This document shows, piece after piece, positions 34,582-46,795 of a stretch of 64,000 nt of DNA (within the stretch, counting starts at the first letter, position 1; every line of letters starts with the position of its first letter). Source of the stretch: Trametes villosa (Eukaryota > Basidiomycota > Agaricomycetes > Polyporales > Polyporaceae); the NCBI GenBank assembly GCA_002964805.2, contig PUDQ02000024.1, positions 248,001 through 312,000 of the forward strand, read 5' to 3'. A program made the position numbers and the translations under genes. A model generated the notes under the pieces. That model saw only the letters and a list, made by a program, of their open reading frames with translations. It searched no databases and was not told where the DNA came from.

Positions 34582-34588
34582 ATTTATA
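34582..34588 (-). promoter_or_regulatory. TATA-like element of pirin copy 2
   Basis: Minus-strand TATAAAT, 170 bp upstream of the ATG at 34418, same spacing as in copy 1. Confidence 0.4.
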
Positions 34589-34815
34589 GGAGTCCGTCTG
34601 ACCAGCATGAATCATCAGCCCATCCATGTCGAGCGAGACGTTACTGAGCGAGGTGCAGACGACCGCGCCGTTTTCCCTTTCGGGGGAGTGCGCTCCCCAC
34701 GAGGCGCCACGCCCCCCTCCGCTTATCTAATCCGATTTCAGCAAGCGCCCCCTGTGTACGGGCGCCTGACCATTTTGGGTGCTCTCTCCCGCACGCTGTT
34801 CGACAACTTCATAAA

Positions 34816-36131
34816 CCTCACGACAAACCTCGCGCTGCTGACCGTAACACGCCCTGCCAACGCTGCTTCCACCACTAAACCGACTGTAGGCTTATCACGG
34901 CGTGCCCGCGGCAAATCCGAAGCTGTCAGCGCTTTCGTTGCACCTCGGAGTCGTAGTGCAACTGTCACGGTCAGGCAGGCAGCCCAGCGACGACTGCCAT
35001 CTCCTCCCCCTCCCACACCCGGCTATTTACTCATCTGTTAATGACATCCGTTTACTCATGGTGCATGGACTCGGTGCTCTGTGCCGACTGGGTGGACGTT
35101 GCTAGATTTCTGCGTAAGTCTATCAGTACATCCCGATGTGTCCAAGCTTTAGCGGTCTTATAGGCGCGAAGGTGAGCGCACTCCAGCCTGAACTTTAAAT
35201 CCTTGGTAACGCTCCTGACACCGATTCGTTGCCAGTTACTGGACACTGGATATGCCTCCTGGCCATGGTCTGATTCGTGGTCTGTCACTGACATCACTCG
35301 CACTGCCTTATACATCGCCGAATTTCTGTGCTCCCGCACACGCAACGAACACGTACACGCACAGTGCATTTTGAGCGAGACCACTGCCAGGACGAGCTGA
35401 GCAGATGCCACGAGCAACGCGGAGGATGGCGGGACTGCCATCGCCTTCGGCTATGTACATCGTCGCGTCTTCTAAACACCGGACCGGTCGCCCTCACTCC
35501 GGCCCCGAACTCCACTGCCCAATATGGTAGGCCTTGTCTTCAACGTCGCGCGCGATGACGACCGTAGCTTTTGCTGATAGCTCCCAGGGAACACGCGGGT
35601 ATGTGGGCTTCTCTTCCCATCGCCGACAGTGCTTCCGGGAGGCTTCGTCGATGGGCGGACGACGCCACGACGTCGACGACCAGATATACTTCCGTCGCGG
35701 TGCGAAAACAAACACCCGGATCTTCGTATATCTTTGCTCCGGGGGCTGCGCGCGCTCCAGCGCAGTCCTCGAGGCACGCCCCCGGGCACGGGGGTTCCCC
35801 AGCGGAGTGCGCTAGCAGCATCGTGGTGCGCGCGTCGCGGAGTTGCCCGTTGTGCATGTGCCATATACGCTCTGCCATCCGGCGCCCAGTGTCTGTTCAG
35901 CCTTCCTTATCGTGCCTAGCGCGTGCGGGCAGTGGGTCCCCGGGCCCTTCGAACAGAAGGAAGAAGGCCAGGCCAGAGCTCGCGGCACCGCATCCCATCT
36001 CCGCGTCTGCCCTGATTAACGGGCGCGGCCCACAGCAAATAACAAAAGGAAGGACGGGCGGGGGCAGCCTTCGTCCGCTCCACGTCCGTCTTTGCGCGTC
36101 CCCGTCGATGACTGCTCCTTGAGACTGCGGG
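34816..36131. other. Intergenic region, no supported gene
   Basis: After the duplicated block ends, only short ORFs are present. A minus-strand ORF at 35540-35878 reads more protein-like than the rest (VYLVVDVVASSAHRRSLPEA) but has no recognised domain and no splice context that extends it. Confidence 0.5.
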
Positions 36132-37994
36132 ATGTCTTCTCCCTTAGAGATGCCGTTCGCTGAGCCGCTCGAGACGCTTCTGATCCACGGACAAGCAGTA
36201 CGGTGAGTATTGTAGAGCGTGGATCACACGAGGACGCTAGTTGACACGTTTTATTGGCAGCGTCATAACTCGTGCGTCTTTGGGGCAGTTTTGGTATACA
36301 ACGTGTTGTGGTGCTGAGAGAGAGCCTCGCTTCGTTGTAGTCGTTGGCTTCGTCGCTCTGCTTTACGACCATCTCCTTACGGTTGGCATTCTCCTCGCCT
36401 CTCAGCTTCATCTCGTCCTCACAGCTTCTTCAGTTCACGACTGAGGCGAGACGACTCTTGCGCCGGAAAACTTCCTCATACTGACGTCGGACGCAAATTG
36501 TAGATCAACTTGATCTGGAATGCCAGGAAAGGCGTCGTCTCGACGATTTTTCTCATTGTACGCCGTGTTCTTCCCCTTCACGACATTCTTTTACTGAGAG
36601 CAACTTCAGAACCGCTATTGCATGTAAGCTGTCTCTAGAAGTTCGTGTTTGCATGACTCAGACGTAACGCTACAGCCCCGTCGTAATAGCGTTGGACATC
36701 TATGGTGAGCCCTGCACACCCCTCGTCGCAGGATATCTAACTCAGGAGGCCTCCCAGAATCGTTCGGGAATGCAGCAGCATCCATAATGGTGCGATCTAT
36801 GTGCAAAACCTCCGTACGATTCCCCGCTCATCGGCCGAATACAGTTCTGCAAGGTTTGGACGGTGGTGCAGGGCTACGTGACGATTGCCTCCTACATCTC
36901 CATCCACGGTACGCTTCCTTAACTCGACGGAGAGCCCACGGGCCGCACTCACACCGCTTTTGGCCTACAGCCATCGTCGCATGGCGGCTTTACGCCATCT
37001 TTAACGGGAAGCCCTGGGTCGCCTGGGTGCTCTGGACAGCAGGCGTCCTAAACTTCGCCATCTCTGCCGGGATAACCACTGCGTCGCTCATTCCCACCAT
37101 CGGTACGTCCCCTTCGAGATGCCCCTGTTGGAAAGCACATCTGACCGCCGAGCAGCAAATCTTCGGCCGTTCCACCACGCGTGCGTCGTGAGCGTGAGTA
37201 CCCCTCCCTCCGGTTGCTCCGATCTACGGGAGCAGTTGGATTGACATAGCCGCCGTCGTAGGCACCACGGTATATTTGGGCTATCTGGCTTCCTAGGTGT
37301 GTCACCGCCGGGAGCTCGCGCTGGCGGACAGCGGGTGCTGACGACCCACGTCTAGCGTCGTCTTCGAAACTCTCCTTTTTGGCCTTACGATCAAAGCTAT
37401 GCTCTATCAAGGGCAGCGCCATTCTTTGACTTCTCTTTCTCTCCTCCTCTACCGCGATGGTGAGTACAGTACGAACCACCTTCCTTCAGACATCCACTAA
37501 TACTACGCATGCAGGAATGTTGTACTTCGTCGCCGTTACATGTACGAGGCCCACCCCCAGTTTCCTCACTTCTCGCTGACTTTTTTTGCACTCGCAGTTT
37601 GCTCCCTCTTCTCGCTCATGGTATGGGCCCTCGCCGGCCCCGACCTCCTCGGCCTCGCACGCTAGTACGTCCCCTGCCTTTCCCCCTTCTCTCCCTCCCT
37701 TCCATCTCCCTCCCTGACACTCGCCCTACGCGTAGCTTCACCCTCTCGATGGTGAACATCGCCGGCGCGCGGCTCGTGCTCAACCTCAAGGCGTACGCGG
37801 CCTCGCGCAGCCCGGACGACGACCTTACCTGGGACCCGCCGCGCACCGCCACGCTCGCGCACACGCCCGTCCCCATCCGCTTCGCGGACAGCTCGTCGAG
37901 TGGCGGGGGCTCGAACCGCGGCTCGGAGGCTTTCGACCTCGAGATGTATGCGATCGAGCGCGAGTACCAGCATATCGGGACGCGGATCCATTAG
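36132..37994 (+). CDS. Seven-helix membrane protein, DUF6533 type, 15 exons
   Basis: Exons 36132-36202, 36261-36271, 36341-36381, 36504-36557, 36610-36623, 36676-36704, 36746-36789, 36845-36908, 36971-37102, 37156-37193, 37262-37296, 37356-37459, 37515-37541, 37598-37664 and 37736-37994 give about 329 residues with the frame closed. The DUF6533 region is spread over exons 2-5 (VITLVGFVALLYDHLLT, INLIWNARKGVVSTIFLINR). Later helices include AIVAWRLYAIF, VAWVLWTAGVLNFAISAG, YIWAIWLPSVVFETLLFGLT, MLYFVAV and SLFSLMVWALAGPDLLGL, then NIAGARLVLNLKAYA and an acidic tail. Two exons are only 11 and 14 nt. The junction at 36381/36504 spans a 122-nt intron and drops the usual GDE, so that boundary is the least certain. 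Function unknown. Confidence 0.75.
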
Positions 37995-38500
37995 GGTGCG
38001 CGTTCTTGCCCCGTTTCATTTGATTTCGTTTTGTCTTCGTTGGTTTCGTCTTCGGTGGTCGCCGAGCGGTTTTAGGTAGGAGGGGCGGATGGGATACCAG
38101 AGATGCAAGAAGAGATACCAGGTTATTTGTACAACAGATCGCTCATCGCTGTATCGTTAGCTTATAGGCCCCTTTGCGGGGTCGTCTGCATGTGAACATC
38201 GAGCTATCGGGTTCCTATCAGAGTATCACCTCTCTTCGACACCACAGGCTCTGCAGTACAGTCGACGATGATAGGTGAACAAAAGGAGTGGGTTGAAGAA
38301 AGAGTGCGTGCATTACAAAGGGCGGTCGAGTACAACTACTGGTCTAGGCTTCCAACAAACATTCAAGGCTTCCGAGACGACGATGATAACATCACACAGG
38401 CGTCGTTTACAGCGCCTTCGCGAATGAGTAGTTCCTACAGCAATGACTCGGATCAGCCCCACATTGCCTACACACATAACGCGAGCGTGATAGTGGAAAC
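37995..38500. other. Convergent intergenic region
   Basis: About 0.5 kb between the 3' ends of two oppositely oriented membrane-protein genes. Only 3' UTR-like sequence; no further feature seen. Confidence 0.55.
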
Positions 38501-40639
38501 TCACTTCGAGTCCTCGTTGTCGCTGATCGACTCATCGACCTTCGTCTCTACGACCGTCTGGATCGGGATCGCGAGCTACGGCGCGTCAGCACAAGCCTCG
38601 GGTATTCGAAACGGGAGGGGCGGAGGGGTGGGGGACACTTACGCTCACTTGCGGGCTGCCAGGGTGGCCGCCGGAGGAGCCGCCGCCGGGGAAGCGCGGC
38701 GGCGAGACGGTGCTCATGCTGAGGTTGACGGAGCGGTTGGCGTCGCTCGACCCGCCCAGCGTGCGCGCGTTGAGCCTACGGTGTGGTGAGTCAGTAAGAG
38801 TATCATTGGCGGGGTAGGAAGGAGGAAGCGTACGATGCGAAGAGCGCGTTGGTGTAGACTGAGTATGGAGTCAGTACGCAGCGGCGGAGGATCGAAGGGC
38901 AGGCATAGCACGTACAGTGGCTCAGGATCATGTAAGGCGTCAGGAAGACGAAGTTGTGGGGCATGATCCCGTACTGTAGGCGAGTCGTGAGTGTGCGCCG
39001 CGTCAACGGACCCGGTGTATGGGACGTACAGTAATGAGGGCGACGGTGGCATCGGCACTGCGAAATCGCTCAACATTAGCATCGCGGAAAATCTGAGGGT
39101 GTGCGGACGCACGCTGTCAACAATCCTGGAGACATGCCTGGCATGAATACAGCAACTCGTGTGGATGGGCAGAAGAGGCGCACCGGTGTTCACAGTGTAC
39201 ATGATGATCTTGCCCATCGCAGAGTCACGCCTAAGACCGCAATGCGCTCGGAGTTAATACTTGTCCAGTCTCCCGCAAGACCGGTGTACGCGGTGTAGTG
39301 GAATGGCGCGACGCACCGTGCATTGCCAGTCCTGGCTCCACGAAGAAGGTACATCAACGAGATCGCAACCGCGCCGTCTGCGAGGACAGCCGAAGCGAAG
39401 TTCAAGTAGAGGGAGATCTAGGTGTGCGTTGAGAGGGAGGTAGACGGGATGCAGTAAAGCAGGCCGTACCTTGAGGCTATCGTAGTCGCCCGGTTTGACG
39501 TGCATTCTGAGAAAGAGACATCGCGGGCATAAGTAACAAGGTTTGGGCGGCGGACGGGGCTGCATACCCCTTGACCGTGAGTACTGGATCAGGGAGTGAG
39601 ATGGATGCGTACGCAAGATGGGTGGGTAGGTTCACTCACCGACGCCGCAGACTGGGTACGATGTGGACAACGTTAATATACATTAGGTGGTAGCTTCAGT
39701 CTTTACGCACCGAGGTCAAACACCGATAGCACCGCCTGGGAGAGGTTAGTCCACGCACATTACAGGGGGACGCCGAGGACGCACCATTCCACCCGTGAGC
39801 AGCGGATTCTCATGGCTCACTTCACCAGTCCCTCAGCAACTTCGCCACCCAGATTACACCAGCGGATACGCACAATGCCAGATGCCCTTGATGTACATCC
39901 TACGAGCATACAAACATTAGTCAAGTCGTACCGATTGATGGACGATGCAGGCAGGAATGGCTTACGCTCGCACCAAGAAGCTCACGAGAGACTGACGGTC
40001 GGGGTTAAACGTGCCGGAATACTATGACACGGTGTATCACTCACAGTCAGGAGCACCAACGTCTAAACACAGTCGCAAGTCAGATGCCATTTAAATCCGG
40101 CTGAACTCAGAAGTGCGCACCACAAGACTCCTGCCGATGGTCAGGGGATGTCAGTATCTGAGACACGCAGCGAAACGGGAGTAACACGTACCACACCGGC
40201 GTTTGGAATACCGTCGGATCGCCATACCTGGTGATGAAGTGGTAGTAGAGAATGTGTCCCACCATCACGACGTTCAGCGAGTCGATGAGCCTTCGCAACG
40301 GTGTGTTCAGCCTGAGCAATTGATAGCAGACAAAACCATGTTAGATCTCACCATACCCCGAGTACCTGCGGTACGGAGCGCGTAGGTCAGAGCTATTGTA
40401 GACGAGCGGTCCATCGCCACTCACATAGAGGCGCATAGGAGCGGCGTCTTTTTGGCTGCGGCCGAGGTACATGAATCCTTGCGAGCAAGTGAGGCCATAG
40501 AGCCTGATTTCAGCCCATGCATCGTTAGTGTGTTAGTGTGCGAGTGAGTTCAAGTCGGGAAATGCACTCACATTGGCCCCAGAATACCGCCCAGCAACAA
40601 GGCGCCGACCGTGGGTCCCGGACCGTCTACCACCGACAT
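38501..40639 (-). CDS. Membrane protein, DUF6534 type, many microexons
   Basis: The start is CAT at 40637-40639 and the stop at 38501-38503. First exons: 40572-40639 (MSVVDGPGPTVGALLLGGIL), 40425-40503 (LYGLTCSQGFMYLGRSQKDA), 40352-40365 (14 nt), 40192-40311 (LNTPLRRLIDSLNVVMVGHI, YYHFITRYGDPTVFQTPV), 40121-40130 (10 nt), 40045-40062 (18 nt) and 39966-39991 (26 nt). Later exons encode MYIKGIWH, AVLSVFDL, YGIMPHNFVFLTPYMILSH, a YTNALFAS/LNARTLGGSSDANRS segment typical of the DUF6534 end, and a Gly/Pro/Ser tail ending DESISDNEDSK. The exons between 39900 and 38800 were recognised by content but not all closed to the base. Helix number and the YYHFITRYG motif fit DUF6534. Function unknown. It is convergent with 36132-37994. 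Confidence 0.72.
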
Positions 40640-41732
40640 CTTGGGTAGGCGTGAACTAAACGGAAGAGACGAGAGCGACGTGACAGTCCGAAAAAGAGTG
40701 GCCTCGGACTCGCAGCGTCGCGTTAGAGGTCGTCAGGGGAGGGCGGAGGAACGGAAAGGTGGACCGGTGGGATAGCAGTATGTCATATATTGTCAGGTGG
40801 GGCGCCTCGCCGGCCGTTATGCGCGAAGAATCGAAGGTCGGGATGCCCACGCAGGCAGCTTGACCACGGCGCCCCGCCAATCTTCGGAATCCGGTTCAGC
40901 CGGAACGATGGGCATGAAACACTCCAAGCCTTGCCATGCCTTGCCGGCGGACGGGGCCCTGGGCCGATTACATACTTTGCCCTTTGAGGCCTGGCGTTGA
41001 GACAGTGACCGGGCTGGGTACGACTTGGGCCGGTATTGAGGGGCCTGGAAATGGTGCTGATAGCCCACATGGCATAACACGACAATCGATGCAATCGGGA
41101 GAGGTGTTGCCCCGAGACCTGCTCTGAGAGATGCGGACCTTGCAATGCACCATCATGTACGCAGACGAATCGACGCGCTCACGAGGACGGAGCCTGCAAA
41201 GGTGCGAGCAGAGTTGTCAGCATGTTGGATAGCCGGAGCATTTTTTGCGCAGTGACATCGAATATAGACAGACTCGTGCATCGGTGTCGTAACGTTGCGA
41301 CATAGGCAACCCAAGCGATCCTGCATGCCTACCGGTTAATCACGTCGTTCGTAAGTTTAAAAGTGATTGAGTCGCTGACAGCTTACGGCTTACTATGTAT
41401 GGGCCTCCCCCTACTACCTGACGCTCCTAACCAAGCTCACACAGGGGCAGCGCGGTCCTCGGACGAAATACAGGCTTACGGGTTGACTACGGAACTCGAA
41501 ACCAAGGAGAGGCGTGGACGGAGAGAGGCACAGGCCCACTAGTCGGAGTTGGCGCCCGTGGACCCAGAGTGCCACCATCATCACTCGGCTATTCCCACGT
41601 GGCGGCGGCCCGTATGCGCGGCCCCTTTCAGATCACCGACACTCACGCTTTCCTTCCGCCTGCCAGGAACCACAGCCGCACGGTGGCAGGAAACGTGCAC
41701 GGAGAGTGATTCTGAACAGGGATTCCGGAAGT
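40640..41732. other. Divergent promoter region
   Basis: About 1.1 kb between the DUF6534 gene (leftward) and the ERCC1 gene (rightward). Several overlapping ORFs on both strands at 40780-41150 have no recognisable content. Confidence 0.55.
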
Positions 41733-43234
41733 ATGGCAGCCACGAGCAGTTCGTCAAGACCGGGTGGCCCAGTCAGGCCACCTGTCGTCGTCCCGGGATC
41801 CGGAAACAACATCATTATCAACCCGTGTCAAGTACGCTTGCTCTGCGCGCCGGCCTCTCAACCCCCACTGACTTGCCGCCGGCATTACAGAGAGGCAACC
41901 CGATCCTCGAATCTGTGAGGAATGTCGGTAAAGAGTTCGGCGAGATTTTAGCAGACTACCAGGTGGGCAAGACCACCGGTGTTCTCTTCTTGAGGTACGT
42001 GTATGGCCACGGCTATAACGTCCGCTGCGTTCGCTAAAACACCTCGTCGCAGTCTACGATACCATAGACTTCATCCCGAGTATATTCACCAACGAATAGA
42101 GAAACTCGGGCATTCCTATAATCTGCGAATTCTGCTGTTGATGTGTGATGTGGTTCGTCTCAAGCTAGCTCACATGCTGCATACTCCCTGACGTACGTCT
42201 TCTGCTAGAGCGAGCATCAAGAACCAATCCGTGAACTGACGAAGGTAGGCTTCGTTGTTCACGACATTTACTGGTCCTTATTATTCCGTATTTTGGTATA
42301 GATATGCCTGATCAACGAAATCACCATAATGGTGGCCTGGAAGTAAGGTTGCAGCAGACACAGGTCCCTGAAGGAAAACTGACCCGTACTAGTCCAGAGG
42401 AGGCCGGCTACTACCTGTCAACCTATAAGCAATTCGAGCACAGACCGCCGGACATGATCAAGGAGCGCGTAGACAAGGACTACCGCTCCGTATTGCGCAC
42501 CGCCCTCACAAGCATCAGCAAAGTGAACAAGACCGACGTCGAGACGCTGCGCACGTCCTTCGGGGTTAGTGCCATCCCTTTCCCTATCCTCATCGACCGC
42601 CCTCTGCATCCCACGCTCACACCCATGATGATATCCATAGAGCTTCGCTGCGATATCGTGCGCTTCCTCCGAGCAGCTCCAGAACCTCCCAGGGTTCGGC
42701 CAAGTCAAGGCGAAGCGCATACAAGACGCGTTCAACAAGCCTTTCCGGAACAACAGCACCAGCGCCCTTCCCGTCAGCACACAGCTCCAGCTTACCGCGA
42801 GCCAGCAGCCCAACTCCAGCCAAAGCTCGTCGAGCAAAGGGAAGGAGCGCGCGGACGTCCCTGTCCCCGAAGCAGAGGGCGGTAGCGGAGGCACGACCTC
42901 TTCTTTCGCGGCCCCGGATGCGCCTCGGCCGCCTCCAGCGCCGCGACCACGCCCCCCGCGCTCACCCAGCCCGACGTGGGACATCGAGCTCGACTTGAAC
43001 AACTCGCCCGAGCCAACGCCCGAGTCTGGCCCGGCGCCTCTTGGCGGGGCAGCAGGCGCGACCTCGCGAAAGCGCCCGCCAAGCCCGATGTGGGACATCG
43101 AACTCGACCTGAACGCGAGCGACGTCGAGGACGAAGCGATCGCTGTGGACGAGGAAGACGCGAGGGGCAGGAAGCGGCCGAGGGAGGGCTCGGGGGAGTT
43201 CGGTGCGCCGTCGATGCTTACGGGATCGCAGTAA
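41733..43234 (+). CDS. ERCC1: DNA excision repair protein ERCC1/Rad10
   Basis: Exons 41733-41831, 41891-41994, 42053-42152, 42209-42244, 42302-42342, 42393-42564 and 42641-43234 give 381 residues. The central nuclease-like domain is clear: [70 protein letters not shown]. The (HhH)2 domain follows ([43 protein letters not shown]). ERCC1 lacks catalytic residues and pairs with XPF/Rad1 to cut 5' of lesions in nucleotide excision repair. The C-terminal 170 residues are extra and disordered, rich in Ser/Pro, and hold the motif [11 protein letters not shown] twice (about 42977-43009 and 43085-43117), then RKRPREG, a likely nuclear signal. An in-frame ORF continues upstream of 41733, but the chosen ATG begins the usual short Ser-rich N-terminus. 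Confidence 0.92.
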
Positions 43235-44135
43235 GCGCGAGGCCGGCTTCGGTGAAGGAGCACTTAGTGTATTGGTGCGTTACTGCAATCGCGCGCTTTT
43301 TTCGAATCTCTGACAAAGTTCTCTTCAGGGTTGACGAGCGGAGATGTTATCGTGGCATAATTATGTGCGCGATACAGGCTACCAGCAAGATTCATGTTAA
43401 CAGCCGCGTTTAATGGCCATCCTTGGCACTTGCTCCTTGTCGCGTCATGTTCCCTCGTTCGAAACCTGGCCACGCGTTCGCGCTATTTGGTAGGTACGTG
43501 ATGCGCCCCACAGATCGCTAGCCCATGTGCACCCGGGGCGCCGCGGTGCTTCAGTGGGCGACCGACGCACCGGAGAAGCCCTCTTCAGTTCCCGGTCTTC
43601 GCGCTGCGGCAAAGATGTTCACCGCGCTGTTAGATTTGCCTGCAATACGCAATCACTTAATATCGAGACGACGAGACGTCAGACTCACTGGAGCATCAGC
43701 AAAAATCGGCGACGGTCGTATGTATGTTTCACTTCTGTCTCGCACCTCCTATCGACAGGTGTGCGCATGCCCCAGCGCTTCAACCCCCGCTCCACTGTGT
43801 AAGTCGCTCTCGTTGAGTCTCGAGCACACGCAAACGCTGACCAAGTGCAGCAGATCCCCGAGCCGGGAGAACACGCATAGATCAAGTAGCAGTCGAACTT
43901 TGCAGCGCAAAGGTTCGTCCTGCGGGCTTCCCATAGGCGCCCGGCGTTCCGACGGCGGTCTGATGGCATGCGGTGCGCCCGCCCCCAAGCGACCGCCCAG
44001 CCGATATTGGTGGGAGCGGCGCCTCGAGCCCGCTACTTATATCGGCTACTGCGGTGGCGATGAGGAACGCCCCTCCCCCTCCCGCCGGTGTTGAGGTCCG
44101 CCCTTGCAAGCAACTGGCAGCGGGCCTCATGCAGC
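43235..44135. other. Intergenic region with TATA-like element
   Basis: No gene supported, although one plus-strand ORF (43525-44094) is open for 189 codons without recognisable content. TTATAT at 44037-44042 lies about 95 bp upstream of the next start codon and may be its TATA box. Confidence 0.5.
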
Positions 44136-45939
44136 ATGCAGGACCTCGCGACGCTTTTGGAAGAGGCGCTCGAGCACCTCGACTTGCTGCTCCTCATCAA
44201 GGTGAGTGCTGTCGAACGAGGTGCGGCGGAGTGCGGCTAACGATTCACGTTTGCAGTATGGAGGTGGTCAGTATTTTTGGTTCGGTTGTTGCGCGTCACA
44301 ACCCCGCTGACGATCATAACCGCTTTTTAGTTGCTTCGTTAACATACATTGTAAGTTGCTGTCTGACCGCTTGGGAGAGGGACGCTCACAGCGCACACAG
44401 TTTCTTGATATCATGGATACGCTCGCCGACGAGGTGGGCAGCAGACGAGTGTCTTTCACGACCGGCTACGGGAAGTGACGTGCGGCTCTAGGTTGCCCTG
44501 GTCTGGCCTTCCCGACTCAGCATCATGAAGATCATTTTCTTCGTCAATCGCTACATGCCGATCGTCGATGTTTCATTAGGCACAGCCGGTGAGTGGAAGC
44601 ATCAGTCGTTCCGCGCCTGACGTCAAATGCATGTGACTGAACACGCTCTGCAGTAATTCTGGGTGTTCGCACCCACCAGGTAAGCCCAGACGACGCACGT
44701 CTGAATGTAAGACCGGTCTCTCACTGGCCACGCAGTCGTGCTCTGTACTGTGGCCACTGGTGGTCGGTGTGTGCTCTCCTGACGCCGCTGAAACGTGTAT
44801 GTGATGTTGACGTTTCGTTCTAGCCCTCTACCCTCTTGGATCGTTTATATCTGAAGGTGAGTATCCGTTGCCGGTGCGGTTTTCCCGACTGACGTTCCCG
44901 ATGCAGTCATTCTAATGGTTCGGACCGTCGCCCTCTGGAACTTCAACAGAATCATAGTAGGCCTCATAATCCTCGATGCACTCGTCATACTTGTAAGTGT
45001 ACATCCGATGATCCGCCGGTGTAACGGCCTCTCATATCTGCGCAGGTTCCCACCGTCGCTATGGTGCAGCAGTACCTTCAGATGCTCCGCTGTTCGCAGG
45101 TTTTTCACGAGCATGTGTCGAGAGCTTGGCCAGCTGACCACGGTTGACAGATCCGAGCACGGCTGTGCTCGAAGTCACCAATTGTGTCGGGAGCATCTCT
45201 GACGGTATCGGATGGGTCTTCTACTCCAGCATCATCTTCTCCGAGACCAGTGAGTTTACGCGAGCGGCCTTCCCTACTATCGTCGTCGAACACTGAGCTT
45301 ACGAACCGCCCGGGGCGCCCGCAAATCGTCCAGCGGTGGTCTCGTTGACGTTGTTGAAGCAGTACAAAACATCCAGTGAGCGCCCTGTGCCGTGCATCGT
45401 GCACAATCCTGAACGCGGCTGTTGACGGAATCTTGCAGTGAAGGGCACACCTTTACCACTCCTGTTCCGGACTATGTACCGAGATGGCGCGTATTCGCAT
45501 CCTTCACTTGCTTGCGATGCCGCGATAGACTGACTGTGGTACGACCGCAGGCACGGGATTCTACATTCTTTTGCTCAGCGTTTCCGTCGCCAACCTGCTC
45601 TGCATGATGGTCGCTCCGGTGAGGTCCCCCTGTTCGTAAAACCATAGTCTCAGTCGTAGGCTGACGCGGGTCTAGGTATGGGTCTCATCCGTGCTCCAAC
45701 TGTAAGTCGACGCTGCAGCACCGCCCCTCGACATTAGATTGACCTCTCACAGGCCCCATCGAGTGTTGCACAGCACGCTGTGCTCCCGCGTGCTTCTCAA
45801 CCTCCGGCGAGCCGCGGCCGAATCGTCGGAAATGAGCTGGGACGAGTTCAACAAGCGCAGCCACATTGCGTTCGAGCAGCCTCTCAACGTCAACGACGAC
45901 GGCGAATCGTTTATCACGTTGGCGGACCTCGACGCGTGA
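44136..45939 (+). CDS. Seven-helix membrane protein, DUF6533 type, tandem pair member 1
   Basis: Sixteen exons: 44136-44201, 44257-44266, 44331-44350, 44401-44433, 44492-44588, 44654-44679, 44736-44766, 44824-44856, 44907-44992, 45046-45091, 45151-45249, 45334-45375, 45439-45486, 45551-45618, 45676-45701, 45753-45939; 305 residues, frame closed. MQDLATLLEEALEHLDLLLL precedes the DUF6533 part (VASLTYIFLDIMDTLADEVA, then FFVNRYMPIVD). Helices include VLWPLVVALYPLGSFISEVI, IIVGLIILDALVILVPTVAM, GIGWVFYSSIIF and YILLLSVSVANLLCMMVAP; the tail begins LPHRVLHSTLCSRVLLNLRR and is acidic. Exon 2 is 10 nt. The intron at 45487-45550 starts GC (GCGCGT). The next gene has the same exon plan. Function unknown. 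Confidence 0.83.
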
Positions 45940-46795
45940 GCAATCGAAAGCCGGTACGAGCGCATAATGGAACTCTTTGCTGAACGCAAATTCTGATGAC
46001 CATCGGTGGACCCGTGCAGGAGGTTAGTTGTCCATGCGCCTCAGCCCACCAGCCGGCACGCCACGCCGGGGCCCAGCCTCACGAGAAGGTATCCCGCACC
46101 GGCATAGGCCGCCATCCAATCCAGGCTTGCATCGCACGTTGCGAATTCCATATGATGCTGTGCTCATGCGGTACGACGGGAAGTAGCGCATTCCGGCGTT
46201 GTGCGTGGTTGAGGGCTGCCCGTCATCGCGGATGTCGGATGTTTGTACTCCGGCAGCCGGAATGTCTCCAGAGTGTCGTCGCAGGCTTTGTGTGTATGCT
46301 ATGGTGTGTCGAAGTGACATCGCTCGTGTGCCGGGTTACTCGACCATCCTCGATTTATCGGGCCTTCCACGACGGCAATGTGAGGTACATAACGAAGAGG
46401 TCGATTGTGACGAAGCAGGGCCTACCTTGGGCGAAGTAATATGGATAGGTGAGTGGTCGCTCATTCGTTCTCAAAGTCAGCGATGGTTCACTGGACCGTC
46501 GGGCAGGCGTCGCCGGGGCGGCAATTGTGGTCCACTTCTGGCTTCCCTGCCATTCTTCAGGCTATACATACAAACACTATTCAACGGCATATTCCTGTGC
46601 TCGGGAACTAGCGGAGGAGCACCTGTAAGGGCGATATCCGACCACGCGCTGTGCACACTTCCGGATGCGAAGAGCAAGACGTGCTTCGTGGATGGCCGCA
46701 TTGCGCATATAAAATCCGTGAAGCCCGCGGGTCCATGGGAAACTGACCTCGCATAGATACTCGCGCCCTTGCAGCGACAACGTACCCCAAGCCCT
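45940..46795. other. Intergenic region between the tandem pair
   Basis: About 0.86 kb. An open plus-strand frame (45996-46439) carries no recognisable protein. Ends in a core-promoter-like element at 46708-46714. Confidence 0.5.
46708..46714 (+). promoter_or_regulatory. TATA box of tandem pair member 2
   Basis: TATAAAA, 82-88 bp upstream of the ATG at 46796; a full TATA consensus at normal spacing. Confidence 0.5.

Larger units (their letters stand above)
33321..34815. repeat. 1.5-kb duplicated block with pirin gene, copy 2
   Basis: See copy 1 at 23146-24655. Small indels and scattered substitutions only, including in introns and promoter, which points to a recent duplication or gene conversion. 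Confidence 0.85.

Noticed and set aside
35540..35878. Possible gene on the minus strand after pirin copy 2
   Set aside because: Reads slightly protein-like but has no domain, no splice extension and no homologue I recognise.
43525..44094. 189-codon ORF between ERCC1 and the membrane protein gene
   Set aside because: No recognisable content; overlaps the likely promoter of 44136-45939.
45996..46439. 147-codon ORF between the tandem membrane-protein genes
   Set aside because: Cys/Arg/His-rich random-looking sequence, overlapped by other ORFs; lies in a promoter region.
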